A stretch of DNA of 64,000 bases from Tetragonia tetragonoides (taxonomy: Eukaryota > Streptophyta > Magnoliopsida > Caryophyllales > Aizoaceae): assembly GCA_038025085.1 (NCBI GenBank), contig CM076140.1, forward strand, positions 15,086,001-15,150,000, read 5' to 3'. The notes under the pieces were generated by a model, which did not search any database, had not been told where the DNA came from, and worked only from the letters and a program-made list of their open reading frames with translations. A program made the position numbers and the translations under genes. Shown in pieces: positions 43,836 to 55,468 of this stretch. Position 1 is the stretch's first letter; every line of letters starts with the position of its first letter.

Positions 43836-45361
43836 TGTAGACACCCTAATCAGTTCTCATCCCATGGCACCGCAAAGCCCGATGATGATGGTAATGGATT
43901 AAAATGGATGTAAGTAGAAAATGACATTGCTCGAAAATCTAGACTAAATTCCTTGAAACCTCAGTCTTTGGATGGCCCTTGTTATAAGGATTCCAACTCC
44001 TTTGACCTTGCCTCAATCAGGCTCCCGAACCAAGAGATATCGCGTCTTGAAGATTTGGGTCAAAATCGCTCAATCCCGACCCCTGGGTCAGCCCAAGGGC
44101 AATTTTGTAATTTACTGAGCAAAAAAAGTCAAAAATCCCTAGTCGCGCGCGTGCCTCCGGGTCGAGCGGCTGACGCTATCAACCCGGTGGCACACGCGTG
44201 ACAGCGGAGGCCCTCAGGCGAGCCGATAGGCCCAGCGGGACGCCGCTGGCCCCCAGCTGCCCTCCGGCTTGATTTTCTGGCTAGACCGTGTTGGGCGCCG
44301 GGTTTGCAACCCTAGGCCCCTAATTTCGTCCCCTAACTCTATAAATTCTCCCTTTCACCCTCTTTTGAGAGAGGTTGGTCAGTTTATAATTTGGAGAGCA
44401 ATTTGAGAGCACAAATACCCCAAACCATAGAGAATTCAGATTTGAAGACTCAAGCAAGCCATTGCACCCAACCTAGCACCCAAGATTGAAGAGCAATTCC
44501 AATTCTACTAGTCTCGTTCGAATAGAACGTCCAGGTTAACCATCCTGAGGGCCTAAATCTCTTATTTAACTTCTTCTTTTATTATTTATGATCATGTTTT
44601 ACTTAGCTTTTGATTATAGTTGAATAATTATGTATGTTTCGATCTTTGTAAATAATTAGGCATGCTAGTTTAATTTAAAGTTCGTATCTTTTTATTAGTT
44701 TATGCAAGTTTGCACCTTTTTTCATGTTTATGCATGCATGTAGCAACCTCTTAGGTTTATTTTAGCATAAAGTTAATATTTTTGCATTGGTCTTCCATTG
44801 AAGTTACTAAACAAATTTATTAATATGCATATGCAATGCTTGGCGCGTTTAGCAAATTGTGGTAGGTTGAAGCGTTTTATTATTGCTCTCATCTTTTGTT
44901 TGTGTTTGATGATAAATATGCATGCAAATTGGATATAAATTGTGCAAAGTGATAACGGTAGATAATTTGGTTGTCTTTAACCCGCCTAGTTAAATTTAGG
45001 ATCTTGGACAACCGGATTTGTATGGAACCATATAGCTTAAATAAATATTTGACATGGATAGGCTTAGTAGATGCTGTTAATTCGGGCGATTTAGATGAGA
45101 TTCATTTTGTTTATTTCGTACCTACCCCCCCCCCCCGAACTCAATATTTAGCCCCTTGGTTATGAATCAATTCCCAATAGAAATTGGGGCACTTTTTGAT
45201 GATTTCCAATTATTTCCTAAAAATAGGTGGCAACTTCATTGCCTGCGAATTATTATTCCCCATCACAATTGAATTAAAATTGCATATGACGTATTATTTA
45301 ATAACCACAAATTCCAATCTAACACTCACAAATTAGCGCCGGAAAGACGAGGGTTCTCACA
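43836..45361 (+). repeat. 3' LTR of a Ty3/gypsy (Tat-lineage-like) element, about 1.5 kb
   Basis: A purine tract AAAAGTGAGGG (43821-43831) is followed by TGTAGACACCC, the apparent LTR start. The segment closes at TTCTCACA (45354-45361), so the ends are TG..CA. A TATA box (TATAAAT, 44340-44346) follows a GC-rich stretch, as expected for a promoter. A C-run lies near 45126. The matching 5' LTR is not in the window, so boundaries rest on the motif ends alone. No gag or pol was found to the left, so the element is deleted or non-autonomous. Confidence 0.6.
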
Positions 45362-45880
45362 ATAGTAGTGCGTGACACTAAAACTTCATTGTTACATTAC
45401 TCTCTATAGTCTTATATTCTTATGGGTTGCTATTGATGGATCAACGCATCAACCTATTATTCTCGGTTTCGCTCACACGAGATGTCAAATATGCACTCAA
45501 TGTCAAATACACCAATTATATACTTGTAATTGAGAACCTCAACCAATGGAGGGAGTGACCTTTTAAAGCATTGGATGATTTGGATCCGTTAAAGCGTAAT
45601 GCTGACAAAATATATGATATTTCAAGATAATATATAGTCCATTTCAATAATAATTAGAATTCTCTCCAATACAACATTTTCTATTTATACACATTATACT
45701 CCGTACTTGTAGATGATATGAGTTATAATAAGTTCATTAAAAATAAAAATTAATAAAGGTAAAATAAACTGTTTAACATGTGTCAAGAATCCGCAAGTGT
45801 AATGTGTAAATGTAGTAAATAATGTATCAACTATAATTTCTATATGTCAAATGGACATAGACACATATAGTCCAATACAA
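45362..45880. other. Non-coding spacer
   Basis: AT-rich sequence between the gypsy LTR and a Harbinger-type MITE; nothing recognised. Confidence 0.5.
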
Positions 45881-45883
45881 TAA

Positions 45884-46170
45884 GGGGCCGTTTGGATTGG
45901 GGTAATGGCTAAAGGGGTAATGGAATGATTTTAGGCTAAAATGGGAGGTATGTGAGGTAGTGGGGGTTAGATTTTGTGAGGAGGAGGGTAATGGAGATAT
46001 AATTAAAAGAAACCCACCTCCCCCTAGGAAAATTAATGATTTTCTCCCATTTTCCTTGATTTTCTCCATTACTCCCTTAATCATTACTCTCATCACCACT
46101 TCATCTTACTATTTTACACTTTAATTTGCTTCACTACTCTCTTAATCATTACCCCAACCCAAATGACCCC
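45884..46170. mobile_element. PIF/Harbinger (Tourist-like) MITE, 287 bp
   Basis: The left end GGGGCCGTTTGGATTGGGGT and the right end, read inward GGGGTCATTTGGGTTGGGGT, both continue AATG. TAA flanks both sides (45881-45883, 46171-46173). It is non-coding. Confidence 0.88.
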
Positions 46171-46173
46171 TAA

Positions 46174-47151
46174 GTTTACACCACATATAAGAGAGAAATC
46201 GATCCTACTATTAATGCTTATTAATGTATGTACGACCCATATGTTCAGTCTTAACCATTATAGACCAAGACGTTATTGACATCTTATGTACCATATAATG
46301 CGAAGTGAGCTAGAAGTGGTTTTTAGTATGGCCCATGCTAATGCAGTATGAGAGGGTGTTTGGCATTAGTGATAGTAACTTTTATTTCCTTCCTTCCTTG
46401 ATCCTCTAAGAAGTTGAATAATTGAGGCTAAAACCTGGTGAAAATAAATCGATCAAACACATTTTTTTTTAACGGGGCAAAATAGCCTTTAACTTTGCTG
46501 AAAATAAAATCTGTTTTGGATGCAAAAAATGGGACCCAATTACTAGTAGCCACCACTCAAATATCGGACGCAATTTTTTAGAGACCGAAATATTGGACGC
46601 TAAATAATTTAGCATCCTGACGGTTTTGGATGCTAATCGGTCGCTAACAACAATTAGCGACCGATTTTTGAATGTTAGTGACCGATATTTACGGTCGTTA
46701 ATCATGCATGATATTTCTTATTGTGCAAGTGGAGGTGCACACTGCGCTACCACCCCAAGCTCAAACACACAACATACTATAACTTCTGCAATGAATGTAG
46801 TATGTCAAGTAGAAAGCCAATTTGTTACGTTAAACGATCCTTTATTATTAAAGTGATGTCCAAGATAGTAACTAATAAAGCTATCTAGGAAAAGTTCTGT
46901 GTTTGATAACTAAATGAGACGTACGTAAATGTATGTCTCATGCAAACTGATCGACTTGATTCACTAGAAAAAAGCCAGTGTCATAGATCACTTCTCTAAA
47001 TAATTGCAATGCTTGATCTTGACCAATTAAAGCAACTCTTGTTTTCTTATATACTCACTCATATCATATCATCTTTTTCTTTTTCATAAGATAAGAACTC
47101 CTTTTTTTTTTTTTTGAGTGGTCATCAAATCCCACTAGTGTCTGTACTACT
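46174..47151. other. Non-coding; upstream of VTL copy 3, with a CACTA-like relic
   Basis: Between about 46550 and 46710 there are inverted word pairs such as ATCGGTCGCTAAC/TTAGCGACCGAT and ATCGGACGC/TTGGACGC, typical of CACTA subterminal regions. No clear CACTA end was found. The rest is AT-rich and featureless. Confidence 0.45.
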
Positions 47152-47243
47152 TATACATCCTATATGTTTGGAGACACTACAACCTCATAACACTCTTCTA
47201 AGCTCATATTCATCCCCCTTTATATATTTTGTTCCTCTTCATA

Positions 47244-47888
47244 ATGGTAGCCAAACAAACACCAACAACAATAATGGATCAAGAAAACCAATTGCAATCT
47301 GATAATGAAAAGAAGGATCTAGACTACATGAAACGAGCCCAATGGCTACGAGCCGCGGTCCTAGGGGCTAACGACGGGCTCGTGTCCACAGCCTCACTTA
47401 TGATGGGTGTAGGTGCGGTGAAGCAAGATGTTAAGGCAATGATCTTGACTGGTTTCGCTGGTCTAGTGGCCGGGGCTTGTAGTATGGCCATTGGTGAGTT
47501 TGTGTCGGTTTACTCGCAACTCGATATCGAGGTGGCTCAGATGAGAAGAGAGAAATTAAGGAAGGAGGAGGAGCATGAAGAGGAGGAGGAGGGGCTGCCA
47601 AATCCAATGCAAGCAGCGGCTGCTTCAGCTTTGGCGTTCTCGGTAGGTGCTATGGTCCCATTGTTGGCAGCATGCTTTATAAAGGATTATAAGGTGAGGC
47701 TCGGGGTTGTCGTGGCGGCTGTGACGGTGGCTTTAGCTGTGTTTGGGTGGCTAGGGGCGTTTTTGGGTAGAGCTCCAGGTTTAAGGGCTTCTTTGAGGGT
47801 TTTGTTGGGTGGTTGGGTTGCTATGGCTATTACTTTTGGCTTGACCAAGTTGATTGGCTTGCATGGATTGTCAATTATTATGTGTTAG
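47244..47888 (+). CDS. Vacuolar iron transporter-like, tandem copy 3, 214 aa
   Basis: This has the same membrane core as copies 1 and 2: MKRAQWLRAAVLGANDGLV (D44), GACSMAIGEFVSVYSQ (G84, E85), a very acidic loop (EEEHEEEEEG, 108-117), GAMVPLLAACF (P139) and GGWVAMAITFGLTK. I start at ATG 47244 (MVAKQ), the first ATG in frame; an ATG at codon 11 (MDQENQ) is a possible alternative. The N-terminal arm is shorter than in copy 1, and the last residues GLHGLSIIMC replace the MGAKGL/GANVVT ends of the paralogues. The promoter retains blocks shared with copy 2 (CCCACTAGTGTCTGTACT; CCTATATGTTTGG), but the TATA box is degenerate. Fe2+ storage transport is the family role; the substrate here is inferred. 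Confidence 0.92.
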   Translation: MVAKQTPTTIMDQENQLQSDNEKKDLDYMKRAQWLRAAVLGANDGLVSTASLMMGVGAVKQDVKAMILTGFAGLVAGACSMAIGEFVSVYSQLDIEVAQMRREKLRKEEEHEEEEEGLPNPMQAAAASALAFSVGAMVPLLAACFIKDYKVRLGVVVAAVTVALAVFGWLGAFLGRAPGLRASLRVLLGGWVAMAITFGLTKLIGLHGLSIIMC

Positions 47889-49037
47889 TTTTCACTATGG
47901 TTTATTTGTGTATTGGTTCCCTACTAATTAATTGATCACTATCAATGTAAGGTTTGTTACTTAGGGAAGAAGCATAAATAACTTGAATAGGGGACAAAGA
48001 TTAGTATAGACCTTTATATAATTGTCTCAAGAGAGGTCATAAAATTGAAAAACAGAACTTATATTTTTATAGCAATGATGTTTGTATTTACACTTTCATG
48101 TTCAGATCAAAGATCTCATGAGGGGTTGTGGCCTATACAGATCCCTTAATAGCTTCATTAGTTATTCAGTCTGTGAATACACGCTCCGATCTTTTTATTT
48201 GGAAAAAATTAAACTGAATTGAGTCCAATTGAATAATTGAACTGAACTGGATTAATTTTTTTGACTTGACATTTAACCATTTCAAACTCGTCCAAACATA
48301 TTCAATATTGGACTCATTTGAAAGTATGCTTTGAAATCTTATTTTGGAATAAAATTATCTAGCGCTTACTATTTACTCATAAATTGAATTGAAATAAACT
48401 GATAAGTCATCATGAAATTAAGTTGAGGAGAATATGGGCATAGCCCATAGATGGTTAATGCTGGATACTTTGTTAATTTGTGTAATCAGGTCATGTGTTC
48501 ATAATACCAAATAGTACACTATATACGTATCTATATCTTTAAAAGATGTTACTATGTATAAACATCTACTCCAGCTAGCACTTTGATCTGTCTTCCCCAT
48601 CACTTTCTATTTTTTCTTTCTCTTTTCTTAAATTGTGTTATTTTGGTATTTCGTACTAACAGGCGATAATGAACTCTTTTGACTTTTTATTACTACAATG
48701 AAGTGAAGATAATTGTGGGCTATCAATAATGCGTGAGTCGTGACCACCAAATTAGGACCACACTCTCAATTTAGAAACATTATATGCTCTTATAACATTA
48801 ATAATGTGGTGTTATTAGGATGAAAGTAAACTAGGAGTATTACAAAAATGTTATATATGTTGCATTTATATTTATATTTATAATTATATACTCTATTTGC
48901 TTTCTTTTCCTTGATCTCAGAGTACCAAGCTAATTTCACTCATATTATTCCGGAGAAATATTTATTTACCCATTGGATAATCTACCCGGGTGATCGATGT
49001 GTAAATTGGTGATTGTATAGGTTTTTTTTATTACTCC
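47889..49037. other. Non-coding interval with a worn MITE
   Basis: Around 48190-48425 the words AATATTGGACTCATTTGAAA and GTATGCTTTGA identify a decayed member of the GGCTCCGTTTGATTC MITE family without clean ends. Nothing else was recognised; the right part is the 3' side of the NHL gene. Confidence 0.5.
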
Positions 49038-49256
49038 CTAGTCCTTTGTAAGACTAGTATTAATGCCAACAACATACATGATACAAAGTAGCAGTGAATA
49101 ATGAACCAAAGCAAAACACAATAGAAAGAGATAAGATCTAATACTTGATGAAACCAAAGCATAAACCAACACTTCATTATATTTAAGTCCTGATATTAAG
49201 TCCATAACAATAATAATAATCATAATAACAACAACAAAATTAACCATAATAATAAC

Positions 49257-49967
49257 CTAATAGAAAACATAATCTATGAAGGTACACTCCGCCATTTGAA
49301 ATTGTGCTTCATTCATCAACGGTACATCTAATTCACAATGAACGAGTACACCCATCGCATCTTCGTGTTTCATCATGTTTCGATACTTAGTTCTGGCCTC
49401 GATCTCAACCGCAATCTTGTAAACCTTCGTCTTACTTTGTCGATGATAATCATCTAACTCATCTTTTCCTAACAACACAGCAATGTTTTGCCCCTCGAAA
49501 ACAACCGAGCTGAAAGAAATACTACTCTTCTTGCGCTGGAAAAAACGAGTGGACAAAGTTATAATTGAGCTAATCACCTCTTGGCGGCCCCGAGTTGATC
49601 CATAATAAGCCGTGGCGTTCAAAGACTTGTAGTACAACCCGTAGTACTTGTTAGGATTGTGTACTACAACGTCGAGGGTGAGGTGGTAGCTTACAAAGGC
49701 GGTTGTCGTGGTGTTAACCGTGGTGGTGATGTTGAATTGTGTGAGGTAAGCATGTTGTACCGAGAACTTTAACTTCATGGGATCACCTGCCGTGATCTCA
49801 GAAGCAAATAAGAGACTAATGTAAACTACGAGTAACAACAATACAATGGTACTAAGACATATCATGAGATATTTTGTGGCTAGGGCGATTCTGCTTGGAT
49901 TAGGGTTTTCTGTTATGGCTTCAATTGATGATGAAATTCCATCAATGTTAGAATAATTGGAAGCCAT
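49257..49967 (-). CDS. NDR1/HIN1-like (NHL) LEA_2 membrane protein, 236 aa
   Basis: This is a single intronless frame. A hydrophilic N-terminus (1-30) is followed by one hydrophobic segment (about 34-56, LMICLSTIVLLLLVVYISLLFA), giving the signal-anchor layout of NHL proteins. The LEA_2/WHy-type domain follows, with the family hallmark VVVHNPNKYYGLYYKSLNATAYY near residues 100-122, a middle stretch with FFQRKKSSISFSSVVFEGQ and the C-terminal CELDVPL. Potential N-glycosylation sites (NIT, NTT, NAT) lie on the presumed outside. NHL proteins take part in pathogen response and membrane-wall contact; this gene's own role is unknown. A TATA box lies about 130 bp upstream. Family call firm, subgroup not. 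Confidence 0.88.
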   Translation of the reverse strand: MASNYSNIDGISSSIEAITENPNPSRIALATKYLMICLSTIVLLLLVVYISLLFASEITAGDPMKLKFSVQHAYLTQFNITTTVNTTTTAFVSYHLTLDVVVHNPNKYYGLYYKSLNATAYYGSTRGRQEVISSIITLSTRFFQRKKSSISFSSVVFEGQNIAVLLGKDELDDYHRQSKTKVYKIAVEIEARTKYRNMMKHEDAMGVLVHCELDVPLMNEAQFQMAECTFIDYVFY

Positions 49968-50093
49968 AATATTTAGTTGTGAAATGTGGTGAAAGAGAGG
50001 AAGAATATCAAGAGGGAAGAATACTGAGAATTAGCTGGTGTGGTATTGGTTTGTAGTAATACTTTTGAGAGTACCTTTTGAGAGTACTATATA

Positions 50094-50101
50094 CTTATAT
50101 A
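50094..50101 (-). promoter_or_regulatory. TATA box of the NHL gene
   Basis: On the minus strand the sequence is TATATAAG, 127-134 bases ahead of the ATG at 49967. Confidence 0.6.
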
Positions 50102-50239
50102 GTCCTACAATGTTAGGGTTTGATGTCTTAACTCTTAAATGCATCTCTTTGGCCATGATGTACACATTTATTTTGAGGGTCGGGCTCAACGGGCCGACTT
50201 AATTAGAATTGATGTACGAATAATGTCTAATAAATTTCT

Positions 50240-50497
50240 TGTTCATCTTGTTGGTTTAGGGTTTGGGTCGATTCTTCGTAGGTGGCTTTATTTTGAGGTG
50301 TTTGTTTAGCCTTATGGTATGTGTTGATCATGTCCGTGTTTTGTTTGGATGTTATGAGTTTGTGAGCTCTGATCACATAGACAATACGAGCTTTTGGCTA
50401 TAATAGGTGTGTCATGTTTTACTCTAATAGTTATGTGAGCTTCGGCTCTTTTTTGTACCATTTAATAAAATGGATTATTAATTATCAAAAACAAAAT
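50240..50497 (+). mobile_element. 3' end of a LINE (L1-like), fragment
   Basis: The segment has the G/T-rich character of plant L1 3' ends and finishes GAGCTTCGGCTCTTTTTTGT, then a TTTAATAAAATGG polyadenylation-like signal and a short A-rich tail. No reverse transcriptase is attached. Confidence 0.4.
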
Positions 50498-52100
50498 GCA
50501 TGTCTAATAAAATTATTTTCTTTTGTTGTTCCTTTAATTAAAATAATAATAATAATAACAAACACATAATCTAAAAAGCATGTGATCGAGGATTATACTG
50601 CGATGTTAATATTATAGTTACATACCACATGTGGAAATTTGAAGGCAAAATGGACATACTTGACACATACCATGTATGTCATTGTTGAATATGTGAACTA
50701 TTTAAATATTCAGTATGCTTGAAAATGGAGCGTAAATGTGTAATAGCCCGTGATGTGGAAATTTATGGTAGAGTCATTATTAAAGTTACTATTTGAGGGA
50801 GTAATATTTTTCGTTTTATAGGTTATTTTAGGGTGGTGGTTGACTAGTTGTAATCATTAGGCGTTGGTGTTACCATGTGGGTGGAATACCCTAAAGAGAA
50901 AGGGGAGGATCGTGTATTATATTCTAGCTAGGGGCTAATGATTGTCACATCCATAAATTTTTAATTCTACTTGATCCAAACAAACTACTCTATTTTAAAA
51001 TTTTACTTCACATATCGAGGAATGTAACTATTATTTCCCATTTATAACTCCCCTTGAGTAAGGAATGTACAAGGGTGGTATTATTGTCACATGCAATTGG
51101 GTTATTAGGCCGGTTAGGGCCGGATTTGGGTTTGCTCACTTCAAATTTGGGTGGATAAATGTATGTTCGAGGCCTAAAGCTTTCGAGTTTGGGTCAACCC
51201 AACAGGTTGATAAGCTCTACTTGGTTTTGATTGCAAATGTTTAATTTATTTTGTTAAGCTACTTATTGAACGTTTAAAAAGAACATATTCATACCTTAGG
51301 ACAAATATTTTACCCCAAAAATAATTGAAAATAGAAGACCACAAAATAACGTAGATATTTACTACTATATGTCCAATATCGTCAACTTAATTTCACAGAA
51401 GCCAATTATATTGTTCAACATGTTAGTTTTTAATAATAATAAAAACACGCAACTAAGATATAGTTCCTAATTTCCTACCAACAGAGTTATAAATCAAAAT
51501 TCATAAATTCACACATACTGGAATACATACTCAATACAAATTGTCACATATCCAAATCAATGAATCAAGTGATCACTTCAGATTTGGTGTATGAAATCAT
51601 GTTCATGGCCCAATATTTTCGGGTCGGGTCATGACAGCTCTAAATGAGGTGGGCCAGCTAATGCCATTAGGAAGAATAAGTTGTGACAGTATCAAATGTT
51701 CAATTACGATAACAATATATTACTACATCTGTTAAAAAGTATGTTGCTTTCACTCGCTTCGACACTTATTAAATCGCTTTAGTTTGGTAATTAAGGCTAC
51801 ATGAATTAAGCGGGGTGCATTGAATAACCTCTAAATCACACAATCTCTCAATTGGAATGACACCCATAAATCACCTCCAATTTTGAAATCAAAAGGCAAA
51901 AAATTAGTTGTCTGTTCATTCTTTCAAACAAATCTAACCAAAAAGTACGGAAACAAAGCTTATTGATTCAAATTTTCAATAAATTTAATTATTGAAATGT
52001 AATGCTTTAAAGCTCATTGAATACTACTGTAAAACATGCCAATTCCAATTTGATTTCGTCAAAGAGGATTATGTTTATAAAGTCATACAAGATTACAAGC
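50498..52100. other. Non-coding interval
   Basis: AT-rich. No open frame of interest and no element with recognisable ends was found. Confidence 0.5.
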
Positions 52101-52104
52101 TTTT

Positions 52105-52644
52105 AGTGAGGAGTGGCGACCTCCCCCACAAGGGAATCAAAATGAATGTTGATGTAGAAAAATTGGAGGGTGGGGTATTAGTATGGGTGTAGTGTGCAGA
52201 GATGGGCGAGGCATTCCTATTGTGGGTGCAATGATAAATTTTACTGAATATTGGTCAGTGGTGATTGCGGAAGAAAAGGCAGTAGTTCTTGGTTTATAGT
52301 TGGCTCATTCGTATGATTTCCATCACGTTATTGTGGAGACAGATTGTCTTTCTATATTTAATGATTTAAAGTCGCGTCGTAGTATTCGTAGTTGTTTAGG
52401 TCTTATTATTGATGATACTTTAGACTATGGGTCTCGTTTTGCTAGTTTGGATTGGTCTTTTACTCGTAGGGGAAGAAAGAGAATAGCCGATGAGCTTGCG
52501 CATGTGCAACCTTGGGAAGTAGGTTGGAGGTTTTGGAATACGTCTTTCCTGGAACAAGTTTTGTCTATGTTGGAGGATGAGTTTATTGCTAATGAAAATT
52601 GGTCGTTGAACGGTCTTTCACTCAAAAAACAAAAGCATGGGTAG
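52105..52644 (+). pseudogene. RNase H-type domain (RVT_3) fragment
   Basis: The translated pieces show the acidic residues of an RNase H fold in order: KMNVD, VVCRDGRGIPIV with AEEKAVVLGL, VIVETDCLSIFNDL and RRGRKRIADELAHV. The frame changes after KMNVDVEKLEGG and there is a stop (about 52298-52300) between VVLGL and LAHSYDF, where such proteins usually have Gln. The domain occurs at the C-terminus of plant LINE ORF2 and in derived small genes. No reverse transcriptase lies upstream, so this is a truncated remnant. Confidence 0.7.
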
Positions 52645-52689
52645 GCTTAATAACAGGCTTGGATCATGTATTGGCTCTCTTCAAGATTA

Positions 52690-53872
52690 GAAGTTGAATC
52701 AACACTTGCACTGTCCCAGGTCCTCGTATTTGGAGTTTCAGAATGTGCAGAACCAGAGGACATGGCGGTAGTACTACCATCAACCTCCAGATGGGTGATC
52801 AGTTAAAGGAAAGAGTTAGTGGACTGCATAGAGTGGAAAGACCCATCTGGAGTTACATCATCATAATCATCACCCAAAACATCATCATCATCAGCCTTAC
52901 TATGCATGAGCAACATTGAGTCAGTCCATGCTCCCACCAAGGAGAGAGCTAGACTGTCATCAAGCTGCTCAAGTACATTGGCCAATGCAACTTCTGCAAG
53001 AACACAACTTGCATGTGTTTATTAACACTCTTATAAGAACCCCTAAGAATGCACCACTGGCCAAGAGGAGGGTGGGGGCTGTGGAAGTAACATTCAGCTC
53101 ATGTCCCTCGTCATGGAGAGGCAATCCAGGTTCAAAACTGGAGTAACTCCTTAATATTCAGCATCATTCAGAGCCTGAGGTCTAACCAAAAGACCCTTAC
53201 CTTTTTTACAATTTTCCCAGAGTTATTCTTGCAGAAAACCAGCAGTACCAACCACATTTTTTAAGATAATTATACTAACATTGGTCTTAACAAGCACAGG
53301 AGCAACAACACTAGTACCCTCGGGTTTCTTATAAGCATTAAAAGGGTCTCATTATTATTGGTAAACTCAGGCATAAACCTTTTGGACACCATGGTATTCC
53401 CATTTTTAGCTTTACAATGGACCTCAGTCCATTCATTAGCCTTTGCAAGGGCCTCAGCAGTAAGGGCATCAGATTTAGATTCCTCAATAAGTTTCTTGTG
53501 GTATGAGAATTAATGGTATAACACCACCAACATTAACCCTATTAGCATTAGAGTCAAGGGGACACACACCCAATTTATGGTCACCCAAGCCACAACGAAT
53601 GCAACCTTTTTCAGAAAAGATTTCATATCGTACAGAGAACCACTAGGTTCCAACCCTTCTAAGGATCTTAGCAAAGGTTTTTAGAGGCTTAGAGACATCA
53701 AAATTGACACAAATTCTGGCAAATCTCAACCCTTTTATTTTTTGCAGAAGTGAAATTCTTATATTTCACAAAGGTTCCAGGTCGTTGATTTTAAGAAACA
53801 CCATAACAGCCTCTAAGCTCATTAATTCAACAGGATAGCGAGGTATCATGATCCATAAATCAACATTCGTAA
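52690..53872 (-). pseudogene. LINE ORF1-like (DUF4283/CCHC) remnant
   Basis: On the minus strand a zinc knuckle reads GCIRCGLGDHKLGVCP (about 53563-53610), the CX2CX4HX4C form found in plant LINE ORF1 proteins. Upstream pieces (LWIMIPRYPVELMSLEAVMVFL, then LRFARICVNFDVSKPLKTF) fit the region before the knuckle, and downstream acidic and Ser-rich pieces continue to about 52690. Stops and shifts break every frame. The 5' side is cut by a CACTA terminus at 53873. Confidence 0.55.
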
Positions 53873-54260
53873 CACTACTACAGAAACAAGATACAACGTC
53901 GGTATATTTAGGCATATAACATCGGTTTTAATACCAACGTTACAAAGGGGTGATGTAGTAGGGGTATACCTACAACGTCGGTTTTTTAACCGACGTTAAA
54001 CGGTGGGATAAAACGTCGGTTTTTTTAAAAAAACTGATGTGAAAGGTAAGGTTATGACGTCGGTTTTCTGGAATAACAGACGTTAAATGCTTGGGTACAA
54101 CGTCGATGTGAAAGGGTTGGTTATGACGTCGGTTTTCTGGAATAACCGACGTTAAACGGTTGGGTACAGCGTCGCTTTTTAAAAACCCGATGTCAAAGAT
54201 GTGTTATTTTTCAGGAAAAAAGGTAGTTACGACGTCAGAAAACCGACGTGAAAAGTATAT
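53873..54260 (+). mobile_element. CACTA (En/Spm-like) terminus with about ten ACGTCGGTTTT subterminal repeats
   Basis: The element starts CACTACTACAGAAACAAGAT, a CACTA-type terminus, directly abutting the LINE remnant. Over the next 370 bases ACGTCGGTTTT or its complement AAAACCGACGT appears about ten times. Many are paired head to head, as in ACGTCGGTTTTTTAACCGACGT near 53981. Such arrays are the known binding sites of CACTA TnpA-type proteins. The opposite terminus and any transposase are not recognised in the window. Confidence 0.75.
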
Positions 54261-55468
54261 ATTTATTTCAAAAAAAAAAATTTGAACCTGCCCAGCTATA
54301 GAAATAACTTGTACAATCCTTGAAAACAAATTAAATCAATATTATTAAAATCATCTACTACTAGTTTATCACTAGCAAACTTGACATTTATTTAATAAAT
54401 GGATTTACAATAGGAAAAGAACAAATTATTCTAAATGGTATAATCTGATTATCACATTTATTTTGCTCCCCTCTCTTCCCAGTTCCCATGATTACTTCAT
54501 CAAGCAACTGTCATCAGCTCACTGTAACCCAAGGTCACCCAACATTCCAACAAGAACACTTTGAGTTGATTTCCATTCACACAATACAGCAATAACCGTT
54601 GCCAAGATTCCAGAAGTTTTGATTGATTAATCCTAGCAATAGCTATGCTACACAACAGTACGCAAAGATGAATGAGACATCTTACTTGATCTGCAGTCTG
54701 CACATCTGAGTATCATATCAATTTACGGGGTGTTCTACTTGATTCTCTTCAAGAAGATTCAAAACTGCAGCAAATTATACTCTAATAACATCCAACGACC
54801 AATATCAAATAAATGCACATGAAAATTTAACTTGTAAGAACTTAGTTTTGGAACTATGTAGTGAGTTGGCCTACATCTTAAGTAATCTAGAAGAATGAGC
54901 TGTAATTCTTTTACATTATCCTAAGAATACCCCTATAGAACTTAAGAGATTATAAACAGGAGCTTCCACGATCATATACGGAGAAGAAAACATGGAGAGG
55001 TTTAATTATAGTATATGCTAGCTGTCAATTTCCTCAATAAAATCTGTGTTCATAAAGTATACCCTCCTCTTCACGTTAGAAGCACTTCAAATGACAACAA
55101 GCAACAACAAAGACACCTTAAAGGCTTCACAAACGACGTATAAGAACAGAATGGGATGGGGGCGAGGAGTCAGTCCATTAAGCATTCTCCTAGGACCCCA
55201 ACATCAATCAACCAAAAGAAAGTAAGGGCACATGAGCCGTGATATATCACCAACAGAGATATCTCTCTTTTCGCAATGTGAGCAAACGCCCAATATGAAA
55301 AGTAAATATTTTAACTCAGGCAACAATATCACACTAGTTTCAAATACTGACCAATGAAAAAAAGGATACTAGATCTACAAAAACTGAAAATCAACAACAT
55401 ATGCAACAACAAAGGGTGATCACTAATACTGCTAAGTTGTACACAAAAGTAAACAGTACATTGTGTTT
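54261..55468 (-). other. Non-coding; includes the likely 3' UTR of the 110-aa gene
   Basis: No further coding exon was identified with confidence. A minus-strand frame at 54500-54703 has no family features. The right part is presumably 3' untranslated sequence of the gene ending at 55469. Confidence 0.4.

Noticed and set aside
54500..54703. 67-codon minus-strand frame with a GTAAGA donor-like site near its start
   Set aside because: No matching acceptor or conserved content; more likely 3' UTR or intergenic sequence.
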